NCBI RefSeq assembly: GCF_018687755.1
Contig: NZ_CP061305.1
Span: forward strand, 1,177,099-1,241,098
Source of the DNA: Polynucleobacter sp. JS-Mosq-20-D10
Lineage (GTDB): Bacteria; Pseudomonadota; Gammaproteobacteria; Burkholderiales; Burkholderiaceae
Direction: 5' to 3'
DNA length: 64,000 nt
In this document: piece after piece, positions 9,812 to 20,921 of the stretch
Numbering within the stretch: the stretch's first letter is position 1
Layout: every line of letters begins with the position of its first letter
Made by a program: the position numbers and the translations under genes
Notes under the pieces: model-generated
Database searches by the model: none
What the model saw: the letters and a program-made list of their open reading frames with translations, nothing else
Told to the model about the DNA's origin: nothing

Positions 9812-10975
9812 TTACTTCTTTTTTACTACCCATGAGCTATCTTGCTTTACTAACTCACGATCACAATGATATTCAGCGGTTTCTACATCATCACCGCCAA
9901 GTGCTTGGATGACCACTTCACCAGCATCTCGCAACTCGGCAATCTTGCTAGCTAGGCTAGCCTCCAAAGTCCAAGGCGCTACGATAGCGGACTTTTTTTG
10001 CGCTAAAGGCGCAAGGTTAGCCAGAGTCAATAAATCCATAGAAAAGCCAGTTGCGGGACGGGAGCGCCCAAATGCTTGACCGACATGATCATATCTGCCA
10101 CCCCTAGCAATTGGTTGTGGCAACTGATCAACATAAGCTGCGAACATCACACCGCTGTGATATTGATATCCACGCAAATCCGCCAGATCGATACTGAGCT
10201 CAACATTGCCAGGAAGTGCATCAGTGGCTGCAGCTAAATTTTCTAATTGAGTCAAGGCCTCATCAATCAATTGATGTTTCGGCAAAGACTTTCTAGCGCC
10301 AGCTAATACTTGCGCACAAGGGCCATTTAATTCAGTAAGAGCCATTAAGGCTTGCGCAGATTTCGCTGGCAGTGCTTTAGCCCAGATAGCCAAACGTGGT
10401 CGATCCTTGCTTTGCAGCAAGCTATACAGAGCCTCAACTTCACCCCTCTCTTTAACTTGCCCATCCAGAATTCCTTCAAGTACACCCGCATGCGAAAGAT
10501 CGAGGTACACCTTATTCAGTCCAGCCACACGCAAAGTTCGTAGCAGTAAAGTAACGGCCTCGAAATCGGCTTCCGAAGTAGCGCATCCATAAATCTCTGC
10601 GCCAAGTTGTAATTCTTCGCGAGCGGAGCTGCCTACTGGTGTGCGCGCATGAGCAACAGACCCTGCATAGCAGAGGCGGGTTACGCCTTTACGATTGAGT
10701 AAGTGCGCATCAATACGAGCAACTTGCGGAGTCATATCGGCACGCAGGCCTAATGTACGGCCAGACAACTGATCGACCAATTTAAATGTTTGTAAATTGA
10801 GATCTGAACCAGTGCCAGTGAGCAAAGAATCTAGGAACTCCAATATCGGAGGGGCAACTAGCTCATAGCCATAGGATTGATACATATCCAAAATAGCGCG
10901 ACGCAGAGTCTCTACCTTGCGAGCCTCGGCTGGCAAAACATCAGCAATATCTTCAGGAAGTAACCAGCGATTCAT
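9812..10975 (-). CDS. hisZ: ATP phosphoribosyltransferase regulatory subunit
   Basis: A catalytically dead class II histidyl-tRNA synthetase paralogue that, with short-form HisG, makes the first enzyme of histidine synthesis and its feedback control. The 387-residue protein keeps the class II motif 2 region ([12 protein letters not shown]) and GGRYDHVG, but lacks the anticodon-binding domain. It begins [15 protein letters not shown], as in Burkholderiales HisZ. Placed 18 bases after hflC and before purA, the usual beta-proteobacterial arrangement. Confidence 0.95.
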   Translation of the reverse strand: MNRWLLPEDIADVLPAEARKVETLRRAILDMYQSYGYELVAPPILEFLDSLLTGTGSDLNLQTFKLVDQLSGRTLGLRADMTPQVARIDAHLLNRKGVTRLCYAGSVAHARTPVGSSAREELQLGAEIYGCATSEADFEAVTLLLRTLRVAGLNKVYLDLSHAGVLEGILDGQVKERGEVEALYSLLQSKDRPRLAIWAKALPAKSAQALMALTELNGPCAQVLAGARKSLPKHQLIDEALTQLENLAAATDALPGNVELSIDLADLRGYQYHSGVMFAAYVDQLPQPIARGGRYDHVGQAFGRSRPATGFSMDLLTLANLAPLAQKKSAIVAPWTLEASLASKIAELRDAGEVVIQALGGDDVETAEYHCDRELVKQDSSWVVKKK

Positions 10976-10993
10976 GATTTGAAATATTCACTC

Positions 10994-11866
10994 TTAATTT
11001 TTTTTATGCATGAATTTAAAGAACTCGCCGTTAGGTTCAAGCACCATGACATCTTTCTTATCTTTAAAGGAACTTCGGTAGGCCTGGAGACTTTGATAGA
11101 ACTGCGCAAACTGAGGGTCACGTCCAAATGCATCTGCATACAAAGCAGTAGCCGTGGCATCACCAGAGCCTTTAATTTTCTGCGCTTCACGGTATGCTTC
11201 AGCCAAAATCGTGTCACGCTGACGCTCTGCATTGGCTCGAATCTTGTCTGACTCTGCAGCGCCTGTCGAGCGTAGCTCATTGGCGACGCGTTTACGCTCT
11301 GCTTCCATCCGCCTATAAACGGAGTCACTAATTTCAGCCAGTAGATCAACTCGTTTGAGGCGAACGTCAACGATTTCAACGCCAATATCAGAGGCATCGT
11401 CAGCTACTTTTTTACGGATACCCTGCATCACTTGCTCACGTTGATCTGAAATGATCTCCCTGACCGTACGTTTAGTAAATTCTTCATTCAAGGCAGACCG
11501 CACTAACTGAGTTAAGCGATCTTGTGCCAAGCGCTCATCACCTTTAAAGCTAACAAAGAACTTGCGAGGGTCAACAATACGCCACTTGACATAAGAATCT
11601 ACCAAGAGATTTTTCTTCTCAGAAGTAATAAAGCGCTCCGCTTCCGGGGTGTCAATCGTCAAAATACGACGATCAAAGAAGCGCACGTTTTCAAAGGGCG
11701 CTGGGAACTTAACTTGCAAGCCAGGCTGCTCAATCACGCGCACAATTTGCCCAAATGAAAACACCACAGCAAAGTTACGCTGATCGACTACAAAAATACT
11801 TGAAGTCAGAATATAGAAAAGCCCAATCAGGCCAGCAATGGCGGCTAAGAGACGATTTGCATTCAT
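10994..11866 (-). CDS. hflC: HflC, SPFH-domain regulator of FtsH
   Basis: Forms with HflK a membrane complex surrounding the FtsH protease. The 290-residue protein has one N-terminal membrane anchor (about residues 5-27), then an SPFH/band-7 domain and a long charged coiled coil rich in Ala, Glu and Arg (about 175-240). The ATG overlaps the hflK stop by one base, so the two are translationally coupled. Confidence 0.96.
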   Translation of the reverse strand: MNANRLLAAIAGLIGLFYILTSSIFVVDQRNFAVVFSFGQIVRVIEQPGLQVKFPAPFENVRFFDRRILTIDTPEAERFITSEKKNLLVDSYVKWRIVDPRKFFVSFKGDERLAQDRLTQLVRSALNEEFTKRTVREIISDQREQVMQGIRKKVADDASDIGVEIVDVRLKRVDLLAEISDSVYRRMEAERKRVANELRSTGAAESDKIRANAERQRDTILAEAYREAQKIKGSGDATATALYADAFGRDPQFAQFYQSLQAYRSSFKDKKDVMVLEPNGEFFKFMHKKN

Positions 11867-13371
11867 TATCTTGCATCCCCTCTATCGCGGTTTCTCAAGC
11901 CGTCGCGTTTATCGGAAGCGCCAATGCCTGAGGTATTGCTGGGGCTGGGGCTAGCTGTATTGTTACTAAATGGGGCTGCTGGATTACCTGTCGCACCTCC
12001 CACTGTCACAGACCCAGTAGGCGTTGAAGTTGGCGCCTGACCAGTTGCGACTTGCGTGCTTTCTGCGCTCACTTGGGCAATGATTTTATCTAAAGGCAAA
12101 TAAAGCATGCTGTTGCTCTTCGTGGTGTCTACTAAAACTTTAGACACGTTGTTGTACATCTCGCGCATGCTATCAATGTACATACGATCGCGAGTCACAC
12201 CTGGCGCTTTTGCGTACTCAGTCAATACTTGCTTAAAGCGGTTTGCATCCCCCTCTGCGGTTGCAACCACTCTAGACTTGTAACCTTCAGCCTCTTGAAT
12301 AAGACGATCAGCCGTACCCTTAGCGCGCGGAATGATATCGTTCGCATATGCCTGACCTTCACTCTTGAGGCGCTCTTGATCTTGGCCAGCCTTAACAGCA
12401 TCATCAAATGAAGCTTGCACTTGCTCAGGTGGCTGGACGTTTTGAACAGTCACGCTCGTTACATAAATACCAGTTTTATAGCTATCTAAAATTTTCTGTA
12501 TTGAGCCAGCTAAATCAATAGCAATCTTTTCACGGCCTTCGTACAAAACGGTATCCATTTTGCTACGTGCCACAATTTCACGTACCGCAGTTTCTGCAGC
12601 TTGCACCACAGTGGTATCGGGATCACGATTGTTAAACAAATAATCGGTTGGATCTTTTAAACGGTACTGAACTGCAAAACGCACATCAATGATGTTTTCA
12701 TCTTCAGTGAGCATAGAAGTGTCTTTTTGATTGGTTGCTTTAATCAAAATAGAACGACCAACTTCAACGGAACGCACCCCGGAGACGTTGACAATTTGCT
12801 CAGTCTGAACGGGCCAAGGCATACGCCAGTTAATACCAGGCCCTGCGGTGTAAGCATACTTACCAAACGTAGTAACCACGCCCGACTGACCTTCTTGAAT
12901 GATGTAGAAACCACTGAAAATCCACAGTAGTAGTACACCACCCGCAGCCATGATCACCGTGACTTTAGATCCAAAGGGGTTGGTGAAATTAAAGTTGGGG
13001 CCATTAAAGCCACCACCGCCACCATTACCGCCACCATTCCCGCGCTGGGATGGTGGCGGAATATCAGTACTGTTCGGCTTGTTTGCTGGCGTACCTGATG
13101 TGGAGCCAGGCATTTTCTTGCCACCAAAAATACCGCTCAGACGGTCATTAAAGTCGCGCCATAACTCATCTAAATCTGGAGGACCATTTGGTCGCGCAGG
13201 CTGATTTTGAGGTTGAGTTTCAACAGGCTTATCCGACCCCGGTTTAGCAGGATCTACTTTTGGAGCCTGATCAGAACCTTGACCCTCTTTGGCATCTTTA
13301 GATCCGTTACCTGGGTGACTATTACCCCAGCCTGGATCATTGACCGAAAACAGTTCGAGAAATTTACGCAT
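11866..13371 (-). CDS. hflK: HflK, SPFH-domain regulator of FtsH
   Basis: Partner of HflC; 501 residues, longer than E. coli HflK (419). A Pro/Gly/Asn-rich cytoplasmic N-terminus with poly-Gly runs covers about residues 1-135, followed by a membrane anchor (VTVIMAAGGVLLLWIFSGFY), the SPFH domain and a coiled coil. A low-complexity Ser/Thr/Pro/Gly tail fills the last 60 residues. Its start overlaps the hflX end by eight bases. Confidence 0.96.
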   Translation of the reverse strand: MRKFLELFSVNDPGWGNSHPGNGSKDAKEGQGSDQAPKVDPAKPGSDKPVETQPQNQPARPNGPPDLDELWRDFNDRLSGIFGGKKMPGSTSGTPANKPNSTDIPPPSQRGNGGGNGGGGGFNGPNFNFTNPFGSKVTVIMAAGGVLLLWIFSGFYIIQEGQSGVVTTFGKYAYTAGPGINWRMPWPVQTEQIVNVSGVRSVEVGRSILIKATNQKDTSMLTEDENIIDVRFAVQYRLKDPTDYLFNNRDPDTTVVQAAETAVREIVARSKMDTVLYEGREKIAIDLAGSIQKILDSYKTGIYVTSVTVQNVQPPEQVQASFDDAVKAGQDQERLKSEGQAYANDIIPRAKGTADRLIQEAEGYKSRVVATAEGDANRFKQVLTEYAKAPGVTRDRMYIDSMREMYNNVSKVLVDTTKSNSMLYLPLDKIIAQVSAESTQVATGQAPTSTPTGSVTVGGATGNPAAPFSNNTASPSPSNTSGIGASDKRDGLRNRDRGDAR

Positions 13372-14650
13372 CGTTTGGTGAGTACTTACGGTTAGGAATC
13401 GGATTAAATTCGGAAGTTTCTGGTCGTTCTGGTAAAGGAGCTAAAAACTCGTCTGGGTCCATTTGAACTTTGGCGCGATTCTGCTCGACCCTTATTCTAT
13501 CAGTCATTTGAGAGCATTCAGCAAGGGCTGAGCGCAATAAATCAAGGCCTAGGCCAGTCTTGGCGGAGAGGAAAACCTGACTCGGAATTCCCTCGGAATC
13601 GCGAACCAAGACAGCCCCCTCCGTAAAGGTCTGAGGCATCTGGTCAATCTTGTTCATGATCTCGATACGGGGGATGTCATCGGCCCCAATTTCTCGTAAA
13701 ACAGCCTCCACTTCGGCCTTTTGCTCCCTTGCGACAGGGCTACAGGCGTCAATTACGTGCAGAATCAGATCTGCATGAATAGTTTCATCCAAGGTAGCCC
13801 TGAATGCCTCCACCAGCTGGTGCGGTAACTCACGGATAAAGCCTACTGTATCGGAAACCACAATTGAACCCACACCGTCTAAGTGGACTTTACGGGAGGT
13901 TGTATCCAGTGTTGCAAACAACTGATCTGCCGCATAAGTCCCTGCTTTTGTAAGGGAATTAAACAAGGTGGATTTGCCAGCATTGGTATAGCCAACCAGG
14001 GAAACCGAAAAAACATCCCTACGCTTACGGGCTCTTCTTTGGGTTCTCTGCTGGCGCTGAAGCTTCTCTAACTCAAGCTCTAGACGCTTCGCCTTGGTCG
14101 CGAGCATTCGTCGATCTAATTCCATCTGGGTTTCACCAGGGCCGCCACGCACACCAATACCGCCACGTTGACGCTCCAAGTGACTCCAGGCACGCACTAA
14201 TCTAGACATGCGATAGCGAACTTGGGCCAACTCAACCTGCGTTTTACCGATATGACTTTGAGCTCTTTGGCTAAAGATGTCCAAAATCAAGCCCGTGCGG
14301 TCCATCACATGAAAGCCAATATGGCGCTCTAAATTACGTTGCTGGGTTGGGGAAAGTGGATGGTTAAAGATGACCAATTCAGCATCTTGCTCTTCCATTG
14401 CTTTTTTAACTTCGTTCGCCTTGCCTGAGCCAATAAACAAAGCGGGATCCGTTTTACCCTTGCGGGCAATCACGGTAGTGATGGGTATAGAACCGGCACT
14501 CTGTGCAAGCAGGCTGAGTTCTGCCATGCTGTCCGCAAAATCTTCACGGCCTGTGTCGACACCAACTAGAACGGCACGTGCCGCATCTATACCCGTTTTA
14601 AACAGAGCTAACTTCTTCCGTGCGGAACTCCACTGCACGAGCGGGAACAA
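13364..14650 (-). CDS. hflX: GTPase HflX
   Basis: Ribosome-associated GTPase that splits stalled or heat-damaged 70S ribosomes. It has the N-terminal HflX domain with the glycine-rich [14 protein letters not shown] segment, then a TrmE-Era-type G domain with G1 [10 protein letters not shown]3 DTVGF and G4 NKID. The start is uncertain: the frame can begin at TTG 14650 or GTG 14638, both inside hfq, or at a CTG near 14605. No ATG is in frame at the right place and no strong Shine-Dalgarno settles it. Coordinates give the longest reading (428 aa). Confidence 0.9.
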   Translation of the reverse strand: MFPLVQWSSARKKLALFKTGIDAARAVLVGVDTGREDFADSMAELSLLAQSAGSIPITTVIARKGKTDPALFIGSGKANEVKKAMEEQDAELVIFNHPLSPTQQRNLERHIGFHVMDRTGLILDIFSQRAQSHIGKTQVELAQVRYRMSRLVRAWSHLERQRGGIGVRGGPGETQMELDRRMLATKAKRLELELEKLQRQQRTQRRARKRRDVFSVSLVGYTNAGKSTLFNSLTKAGTYAADQLFATLDTTSRKVHLDGVGSIVVSDTVGFIRELPHQLVEAFRATLDETIHADLILHVIDACSPVAREQKAEVEAVLREIGADDIPRIEIMNKIDQMPQTFTEGAVLVRDSEGIPSQVFLSAKTGLGLDLLRSALAECSQMTDRIRVEQNRAKVQMDPDEFLAPLPERPETSEFNPIPNRKYSPNDA

Positions 14651-14840
14651 TCGTAGAAATAGCGTGTTTGTAGACCATCTGAGTTACGGTATTGCGCAAG
14701 AGGACCACGTATTGATCGAACGATTCAATATTGCCTTGCAGCTTAATGCCGTTGACAAGATAAATAGAGACAGGAACATGCTCTTTGCGCAGGGCATTGA
14801 GGAAAGGATCCTGTAGTAACTGGATTTTACTGTTGTTCAT
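14598..14840 (-). CDS. hfq: RNA chaperone Hfq
   Basis: Sm-like hexameric RNA chaperone that pairs small RNAs with mRNAs. The 80-residue product carries Sm1 ([21 protein letters not shown]) and Sm2 ([11 protein letters not shown], with the KH pair binding U-rich RNA 3' ends) and a very short C-terminal tail. AAGGAG lies six bases before ATG 14840. The 170-base leader back to der is A/T rich with a G6 run and no clear promoter. It overlaps the longest reading of hflX. Confidence 0.98.
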   Translation of the reverse strand: MNNSKIQLLQDPFLNALRKEHVPVSIYLVNGIKLQGNIESFDQYVVLLRNTVTQMVYKHAISTIVPARAVEFRTEEVSSV

Positions 14841-15011
14841 ACTGCTCCTTAATGGTTTTTCTTTGCTGCTATTTTGGGAGTCTTGCTTTTTTTATCTATT
14901 ACTAGGCAATGCTAAAACGACTGTATGTCTCCAACATAAGGGGGCTAATACTAAAAAAACAAGTCCCCCCACTTAAAACACAATTAAAACTGTAGCGCTA
15001 TTTTTGCTTTT

Positions 15012-16376
15012 TTACTTCTTTTTACCTTTTTTACCCTTGTCCGCATCAACATAAGGGTTTTTTGCGGTATTCATTTGAATACGTAATGGGGTACCCGTTA
15101 ACTTAAACACCTCTCTGAAGCGACCTTCCAAATAGCGCTTATAGCTATCGGTAACTCCGCTCAAAGAGGTTCCATGAATCACCACAATAGGGGGATTCAT
15201 ACCGCCCTGGTGGGCATAGCGCAATTTTGGACGACCCATGCCCACACGCTTAGGCTGCTGGTGCTCAATGGCATCCTGCAAAATGCGAGTCAGTTTCGGG
15301 GTTGGCAATTTCGCCATGGCGGCGGCATAAGCCAGATCAACGTCTTTAAATAACTCTTTAAGGCCAGTGCCCTTCTTAGCAGAAATCGGATGGACGTTTG
15401 CAAAATCGAGGAAGCGTAATTTTTGAGCAATCTCTAAACGCGCGCGCTCTTTAACGTAAGAGTCAAGACCGTCCCACTTATTCACGGCCACTACTAGCGC
15501 ACGTCCTGCCTCCACAATAAATCCAGCAATATGGGCGTCTTGCTCAGAAATATCCTGCTGGGCATCGAGCATCAGAATGACCACATTGCAATCAGCAATC
15601 GCTTGCAATGTTTTAACAACTGAAAATTTTTCAATTGCTTCAAATACTTTTCCACGACGGCGCAGGCCTGCAGTATCTACCAGGATATAAGGCTTGCCAT
15701 TGCGTTCAAACGGTACCTCAATTGCATCACGGGTTGTGCCTGGCATATCAAATGCGATCACACGCTCTTCACCGATCAATTTATTGATCAAGGTGGATTT
15801 GCCAACGTTAGGACGACCCACTACCGCAATCTTCATTGGGCGATTAGGGTCATTTTCTTGTTCTTCTGGTTCTGGCTCTGGAATGCCTAAGGAATCCAAA
15901 GCATCGTCAATCAAACCGCGTACACCATCACCATGCGCTGATGAGATCGGAAATGGTTCGCCTAAACCCAGTTCATGAAAGTCTGCAGTGACCACGCCAG
16001 CCTGCATACCTTCAGTTTTGTTCACCGCCAGAATGATCGGCCTGCCAGTCTTGCGCAAGAAATCTGCAATCACGCGATCCTGTGGAGCCATACCCAAACG
16101 GCCATCCACCAAGAAAATGATAATGTCGGATTCAGCAACGGCTTGCTTCGTTTGCTTGGCCATCTCGGCCACAATACCGGTCTTAGCAACAGGCTCAAAA
16201 CCACCGGTGTCTACGCAAATAAATGCGCGTTCGCCAATGCGACCTTTACCGTAGTGACGGTCACGAGTTAGGCCAGAGAAGTCTGCAACCAAAGCATCAC
16301 GTGAACGCGTTAAGCGATTAAAGAGTGTCGATTTGCCAACGTTAGGACGACCAACAATAGTGATTACTGGATTCAT
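15012..16376 (-). CDS. der: Ribosome-assembly GTPase Der (EngA)
   Basis: Tandem-G-domain GTPase needed for 50S subunit maturation. Both domains show [10 protein letters not shown], near residue 8 and near residue 186, with DTGGF and DTAGLRRRG as G3 and NKTE/NKWD as G4. A KH-like C-terminal domain and a Lys-rich tail (KGKKGKKK) complete the 454 residues. ATG overlaps the bamB stop (ATGA), showing coupling. Confidence 0.98.
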   Translation of the reverse strand: MNPVITIVGRPNVGKSTLFNRLTRSRDALVADFSGLTRDRHYGKGRIGERAFICVDTGGFEPVAKTGIVAEMAKQTKQAVAESDIIIFLVDGRLGMAPQDRVIADFLRKTGRPIILAVNKTEGMQAGVVTADFHELGLGEPFPISSAHGDGVRGLIDDALDSLGIPEPEPEEQENDPNRPMKIAVVGRPNVGKSTLINKLIGEERVIAFDMPGTTRDAIEVPFERNGKPYILVDTAGLRRRGKVFEAIEKFSVVKTLQAIADCNVVILMLDAQQDISEQDAHIAGFIVEAGRALVVAVNKWDGLDSYVKERARLEIAQKLRFLDFANVHPISAKKGTGLKELFKDVDLAYAAAMAKLPTPKLTRILQDAIEHQQPKRVGMGRPKLRYAHQGGMNPPIVVIHGTSLSGVTDSYKRYLEGRFREVFKLTGTPLRIQMNTAKNPYVDADKGKKGKKK

Positions 16377-17530
16377 TTTGGACTATACGCCGCTATTTTT
16401 CCACCTTGAGACTGAACCAAGATGAGGCCGTTCACCGCAATCGGTGCGGCTGTGATGGGACTACTGTCATGACGAATTCGTGCCAGCATTTCACCATTCG
16501 CTTGTGAGAGTGCATGCACATAACCTTGCGCATCACCAACGAGTAAGACCTTACCAACAGCCATCGGCTCACCGACATCTCTAAATGTCAGCTGCGTATT
16601 TTCCCAAGCTTGGGAACCATCCTTGACGGCAAAGGCGGTGACATGCGATTTTTCGTTTGAGGAGAAAACCAAATCAGGACTTTGCGCTGTGCCGGTATAG
16701 CTTGAATAATCTTTGAACCACAATAAATTACCTGTGCGCGCTTGACCGCAACCTACACGACCCTGATAAGAGACGGCGCAAATGATTTCGCCTTCCATGC
16801 TGGGCTTAGCTGTCACATCATTGAGGCGCTCAATTTCAGAAAATCCTTTTGGAAACGAAACGGGGGTTTCCCAAACTAAACCGCCATTCGCAATTGCAAT
16901 CATGCCAAAGCGACCGCCAGCGAATCCAGTTACGATCACCTCATTACCAATAGCAAGCATGCCGTAACCAACGCGCAATGACAGAGCAGACTGCTGACGT
17001 TGATAAGTCCACTTACGCACACCCGTCTGAGCATCAAAGCCAACAAAGCGATTATCCAAAGTACGAATGATGACTACGCCGCCAGCAACCACTGGCTCTG
17101 ATAGGACCTCACTACCAACGATGACATTCCAAATGGGCTTGCCAGTATCGTCGTAGGCATAGACAGTCCCTTTGGTGGTGACTACTGCCGTAGTGCGACC
17201 ATCCGATCCAGGTCCAATCGAGAGGCGATCTGGTACAGATACTTCCCATACTTTTTGACCAGTGCGTAAATCAATTTTGACGAGATTGCCGCGATGAGAG
17301 GCGGCATAAACGGCATCACCCGCCACCGCAGGATGAAAATTAAAGGGCTCAGATGAACCCACGCTGGTTGACCATACGGGAGCAAAATCAAATTGATTGC
17401 TGACAGGAACTAGCTCCGCAGGCTTGCGTACACGCGAGCTACCTGAACAAGCTGCCAGTGCAATCACTAAGGAGCCCAGCACAAGGGCTGCACTTGCTAG
17501 TTTTGCTACACGTTTGCAATCCATCATCAC
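16373..17530 (-). CDS. bamB: Outer-membrane assembly lipoprotein BamB
   Basis: Beta-propeller lipoprotein of the BAM complex, which inserts beta-barrel proteins into the outer membrane. A signal peptide ends in the lipobox LAAC (Cys about residue 28), followed by PQQ/WD40-like propeller repeats (for example TGQKVWE, TGVRKWT, TGNLLWF). GGAGGAG lies eight bases before GTG 17530; ATG codons at 17527 and 17524 are alternatives. Overlaps both yfgM and der, in the usual order. Confidence 0.95.
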   Translation of the reverse strand: MMMDCKRVAKLASAALVLGSLVIALAACSGSSRVRKPAELVPVSNQFDFAPVWSTSVGSSEPFNFHPAVAGDAVYAASHRGNLVKIDLRTGQKVWEVSVPDRLSIGPGSDGRTTAVVTTKGTVYAYDDTGKPIWNVIVGSEVLSEPVVAGGVVIIRTLDNRFVGFDAQTGVRKWTYQRQQSALSLRVGYGMLAIGNEVIVTGFAGGRFGMIAIANGGLVWETPVSFPKGFSEIERLNDVTAKPSMEGEIICAVSYQGRVGCGQARTGNLLWFKDYSSYTGTAQSPDLVFSSNEKSHVTAFAVKDGSQAWENTQLTFRDVGEPMAVGKVLLVGDAQGYVHALSQANGEMLARIRHDSSPITAAPIAVNGLILVQSQGGKIAAYSPK

Positions 17531-18186
17531 TGAGCAACTCCTCCGACGGCGTCTAATTTAACTTTTAAGAGACGACGCGCCTCTTCAGGAAATTCTTTCG
17601 CATCATTTAACTGCTTCCATGCAGCTTCATAACTCTTACGAGCATCAGCCGTATTCTTTTGAGCCAAATACCAATCGCCGCGACGCTCTGACCACAAAGC
17701 CTCAAAACCGGATACGGGCTTTTCTTTCAGAATCGTATCTGCCTCTGCAAAATCCTTTTCTGTACCAAGCTCAATTAATTGCGCTGTAAGCCGTAATTTA
17801 GCTAAAGCTAAATATCCCTGGTCAGATGCATTCTTCGTAGCCCAGCGTAAATAATCCATCGCCTTTGCCGTGTCACCTGCATCAGAGGAAATCTTTGCGG
17901 CTACTAAACTGGACATTGCAGCATAGGGCGTACCAGAGAACTGTTTTTGCAAATCATCAGCGGCACGCAAAGTTTGATCTTTATCGCCTTTGTTGATTGC
18001 AGTAACCATGGTCTCGTACAACTGTGATGCCGCTGCAGCTTGACTAGTACGCCACCATTGATATCCGCTTTGCCCTGCATAGGCAAATAAAGCAGCCGTC
18101 ACCACACCAGTAATCAGGTTGCGATACTTTAGCCAAAATGCTTTAAGTTGATCTAATTGTTCTTGTTCTTCTAGGTCTAAAGGCAT
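17527..18186 (-). CDS. yfgM: YfgM-like TPR membrane protein
   Basis: A 219-residue inner-membrane protein with one N-terminal span (LITGVVTAALFAYAGQSGY, about residues 21-39) and periplasmic tetratricopeptide-like helices. E. coli YfgM associates with the SecYEG/PpiD site and with BamB through gene linkage. Here it sits between hisS and bamB, exactly as in other beta-proteobacteria. Confidence 0.9.
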   Translation of the reverse strand: MPLDLEEQEQLDQLKAFWLKYRNLITGVVTAALFAYAGQSGYQWWRTSQAAAASQLYETMVTAINKGDKDQTLRAADDLQKQFSGTPYAAMSSLVAAKISSDAGDTAKAMDYLRWATKNASDQGYLALAKLRLTAQLIELGTEKDFAEADTILKEKPVSGFEALWSERRGDWYLAQKNTADARKSYEAAWKQLNDAKEFPEEARRLLKVKLDAVGGVAQ

Positions 18187-18233
18187 GTCAATCCAAGCAA
18201 ATAAATACAGTATTAATAATGAATGTCTTCATT

Positions 18234-19562
18234 CTATTCGGTGGCACCAACTATGGCATCAATTACCGCTTCCACAACGCTCTCGAGGTCTACTGCCTTC
18301 TGGTCACCAGTGCTACGCAAATCTTTGAGTTGAGCCTCATTCTTAGCTAATTCATCTGGCCCAATGATTACAGCATAGGCTGCGCCACTCGAGTCCGCCT
18401 TCTTCATTTGCGACTTAAAGCTAGCAGCCTGACCATCGGGAGGGCAAAACAGGATGGCATCGATGCCCGCATTACGCAGGCGCTCAGCAATAATCATGGC
18501 TGCAGTCAGGGTCTCACCCCCTTGGTGAATAACAAAAGCATCGCATTGGGCCTGTGCTTCTGGCAAAGACCCAGAAACCTTCATGAGCTCCAGGACACGC
18601 TCCATTCCCATTGCCCAGCCGCAGGCTGGAGCAGCTTTACCACCCATACGCTCAATCAAGGGGTCATAGCGACCGCCACCGGCAATCGTGCCTTGAGCCC
18701 CTAACTCTTCGGTAATCCACTCAAAAACAGTTAAGTTGTAATAATCCAAACCACGTACCAAGCGGGGGTTGATTTTGCAAGGGATGTTATTGGCCTTGAG
18801 TAATGCTTGAACTGCTTCAAAATGCTTTAGCGGTTCTTCGCCTAAGAATTCTAATAACTTAGGTGCACCATCAATTAAATCTTGCATTGCCGGATTCTTA
18901 GAATCCAAGATGCGCAAGGGGTTAGTTAATAAACGACGTTGGGAATCTTCATCGAGCTGCTCTTTGTTTTTCTCGAAGTACGTTACCAAGGCGGCACGAT
19001 GCTCAGCACGCTCATTGGCTTGACCTAGAGAATTAATCTCCAGCCGTACGCCCTTCAGTCCAAGCTCATCCCACAAACGTTGACCCATCAAAATGATTTC
19101 TGCATCGATATCTGGGCCAGCAAAACCTAAGGCTTCAATACCAAATTGGTGAAACTGGCGATAGCGACCACGCTGTGGACGCTCATGACGGAACATAGGA
19201 CCGGTGTACCAAAGACGCTTTGGTCCTTCGTACAGCAAATTGTTTTCAACCACGGAGCGAACTACAGCAGCAGTCCCCTCTGGACGCAATGTGAGCTGCT
19301 CACCATTAAGGCGATCTTCAAACGAATACATCTCTTTTTCAACAATGTCAGTTACTTCACCAATCCCGCGCTGAAATACTGCAGTCGCCTCAACAATCGG
19401 AGTGCGTAAGAATTCATAACCATAGGCACGTGTAAGGTCACGCAGAACATGCTCTAAATGGGTCCACTGCGCAGCATCTGCTGGCAAGAGGTCATTCATG
19501 CCGCGTACGCCATTAATTTTCTGAATCTTTTGTGCTTTAGCTAGGTTTGCCTGGTCAGTCAT
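18234..19562 (-). CDS. hisS: Histidyl-tRNA synthetase
   Basis: Class II synthetase charging tRNA-His. Its 442 residues include motif 2 ([12 protein letters not shown]), the histidine signatures [15 protein letters not shown] and [13 protein letters not shown], motif 3 ([13 protein letters not shown]) and a C-terminal anticodon-binding domain. The 72-base gap to ispG is purine rich on the coding strand and encodes nothing convincing. Confidence 0.98.
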   Translation of the reverse strand: MTDQANLAKAQKIQKINGVRGMNDLLPADAAQWTHLEHVLRDLTRAYGYEFLRTPIVEATAVFQRGIGEVTDIVEKEMYSFEDRLNGEQLTLRPEGTAAVVRSVVENNLLYEGPKRLWYTGPMFRHERPQRGRYRQFHQFGIEALGFAGPDIDAEIILMGQRLWDELGLKGVRLEINSLGQANERAEHRAALVTYFEKNKEQLDEDSQRRLLTNPLRILDSKNPAMQDLIDGAPKLLEFLGEEPLKHFEAVQALLKANNIPCKINPRLVRGLDYYNLTVFEWITEELGAQGTIAGGGRYDPLIERMGGKAAPACGWAMGMERVLELMKVSGSLPEAQAQCDAFVIHQGGETLTAAMIIAERLRNAGIDAILFCPPDGQAASFKSQMKKADSSGAAYAVIIGPDELAKNEAQLKDLRSTGDQKAVDLESVVEAVIDAIVGATE

Positions 19563-19634
19563 GAGGTGCTTTGGTAGATTTCTTTTTTATTGTTGCTGTA
19601 GGTTTTTGTTCTTGTTCTAGCTTTTGTCTTGCTC

Positions 19635-20903
19635 TTACTTCGGAGCGTAATTCTGCTTGACGTACTCATCGACAATGACCTGAAACTCTTGAGCAATATT
19701 ATCGCCACGCAAGGTTTTGACTTTGACGCCATCCACAAATACAGGTGCAGCAGGAGTCTCACCAGTGCCCGGTAATGAGATGCCTATATTAGCGTGCTTA
19801 CTCTCACCGGGGCCATTCACAATACAACCCATCACAGCGACATTCATTGCCTCAACACCCGGATGGGTTTTTTTCCACACCGGCATCTGCTGACGTAGAT
19901 ACGATTGAATATTGGCGGCTAACTCTTGAAAGGTGGTACTCGTCGTTCTGCCACAACCCGGGCAGGCAATCACCATGGGTGTGAAATTACGCAATCCCAT
20001 CGTTTGCAAAATCTCTTGGGCCACAATGATTTCATTCTCTCGTGGCGCACCTGGGTCAGGTGTTAGAGAAACTCGAATGGTGTCACCAATACCCTCTTGC
20101 AACAAGATACCTAATGCCGCAGTTGAGGAAACAATACCTTTGCTTCCCATACCTGCCTCGGTTAATCCCAAATGTAATGGGTAATCTGAGCGATTGGAGA
20201 GATCACGATACACTGCGACCAAATCTTGTACGTTACTGACTTTGCAAGACAAAATAATTTGGTTTGGATTCATACCAAACTCCACCGCTTTTTCGGCGGA
20301 CTGCAAAGCTGACTGAATCAAAGCCTCAATCATGACCTCTTGCGCAGTCTTGGGTACGGGCAGTGCTGCATTAGCATCCATGATGCTGGCTAGTAAGTCT
20401 TGATCCAAGCTGCCCCAATTCACGCCAATCCGAATCGGCTTGTCGTATGTGCAGGCCGCTTCAATCATTTGCGCAAATTGCGGATCACGTTTAGCGCCCT
20501 TGCCTACATTACCAGGATTAATTCGATACTTCGATAAAGCCTTGGCACACTCGGGGTAGTCTTTTAATAGAGTATGACCGTTGTAGTGAAAGTCACCAAT
20601 CAATGGCACTAAGACATCCATCTTGTCTAACTGTTCGCGAATATAGGGAACCGCAGCAGCTGCAGCTGGCGTATCCACAGTAATGCGCACCATCTCTGAA
20701 CCAGCGCGAGCCAACTCTTTAATCTGTATAGCGGTACCGACTGCATCAGCAGTATCAGTATTGGTCATCGATTGCACGCGCACTGGCGCGTTACCACCAA
20801 TCGTAATAATGTTAGTTTTCCAGGCAACCGTTGCCTGACGTGTTTCCCGTTTTGGCGATGGGCCTAAGGGCAGCTGGGGAGAATTGCTTGATGTATCACT
20901 CAT
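19635..20903 (-). CDS. ispG: 4-hydroxy-3-methylbut-2-enyl diphosphate synthase
   Basis: Iron-sulfur enzyme converting MEcPP to HMBPP in the non-mevalonate isoprenoid pathway. The 422-residue protein has the TIM-barrel region ([23 protein letters not shown]), and Cys ligands in ACPGCGRT and [11 protein letters not shown]. It has the insertion typical of proteobacterial IspG. It starts 18 bases after rlmN ends. Confidence 0.98.
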   Translation of the reverse strand: MSDTSSNSPQLPLGPSPKRETRQATVAWKTNIITIGGNAPVRVQSMTNTDTADAVGTAIQIKELARAGSEMVRITVDTPAAAAAVPYIREQLDKMDVLVPLIGDFHYNGHTLLKDYPECAKALSKYRINPGNVGKGAKRDPQFAQMIEAACTYDKPIRIGVNWGSLDQDLLASIMDANAALPVPKTAQEVMIEALIQSALQSAEKAVEFGMNPNQIILSCKVSNVQDLVAVYRDLSNRSDYPLHLGLTEAGMGSKGIVSSTAALGILLQEGIGDTIRVSLTPDPGAPRENEIIVAQEILQTMGLRNFTPMVIACPGCGRTTSTTFQELAANIQSYLRQQMPVWKKTHPGVEAMNVAVMGCIVNGPGESKHANIGISLPGTGETPAAPVFVDGVKVKTLRGDNIAQEFQVIVDEYVKQNYAPK

Positions 20904-20921
20904 AGGACTCTTTTTATGAAA

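Noticed and set aside
19563..19634. Basic reading (A-R-Q-K-L-E-Q-E-Q-K...) in the ispG-hisS gap, as if ispG had lost a tail by frameshift
   Set aside because: IspG already ends at the usual place after its conserved C-terminus, and no start codon opens this frame; the purine-rich composition explains it.
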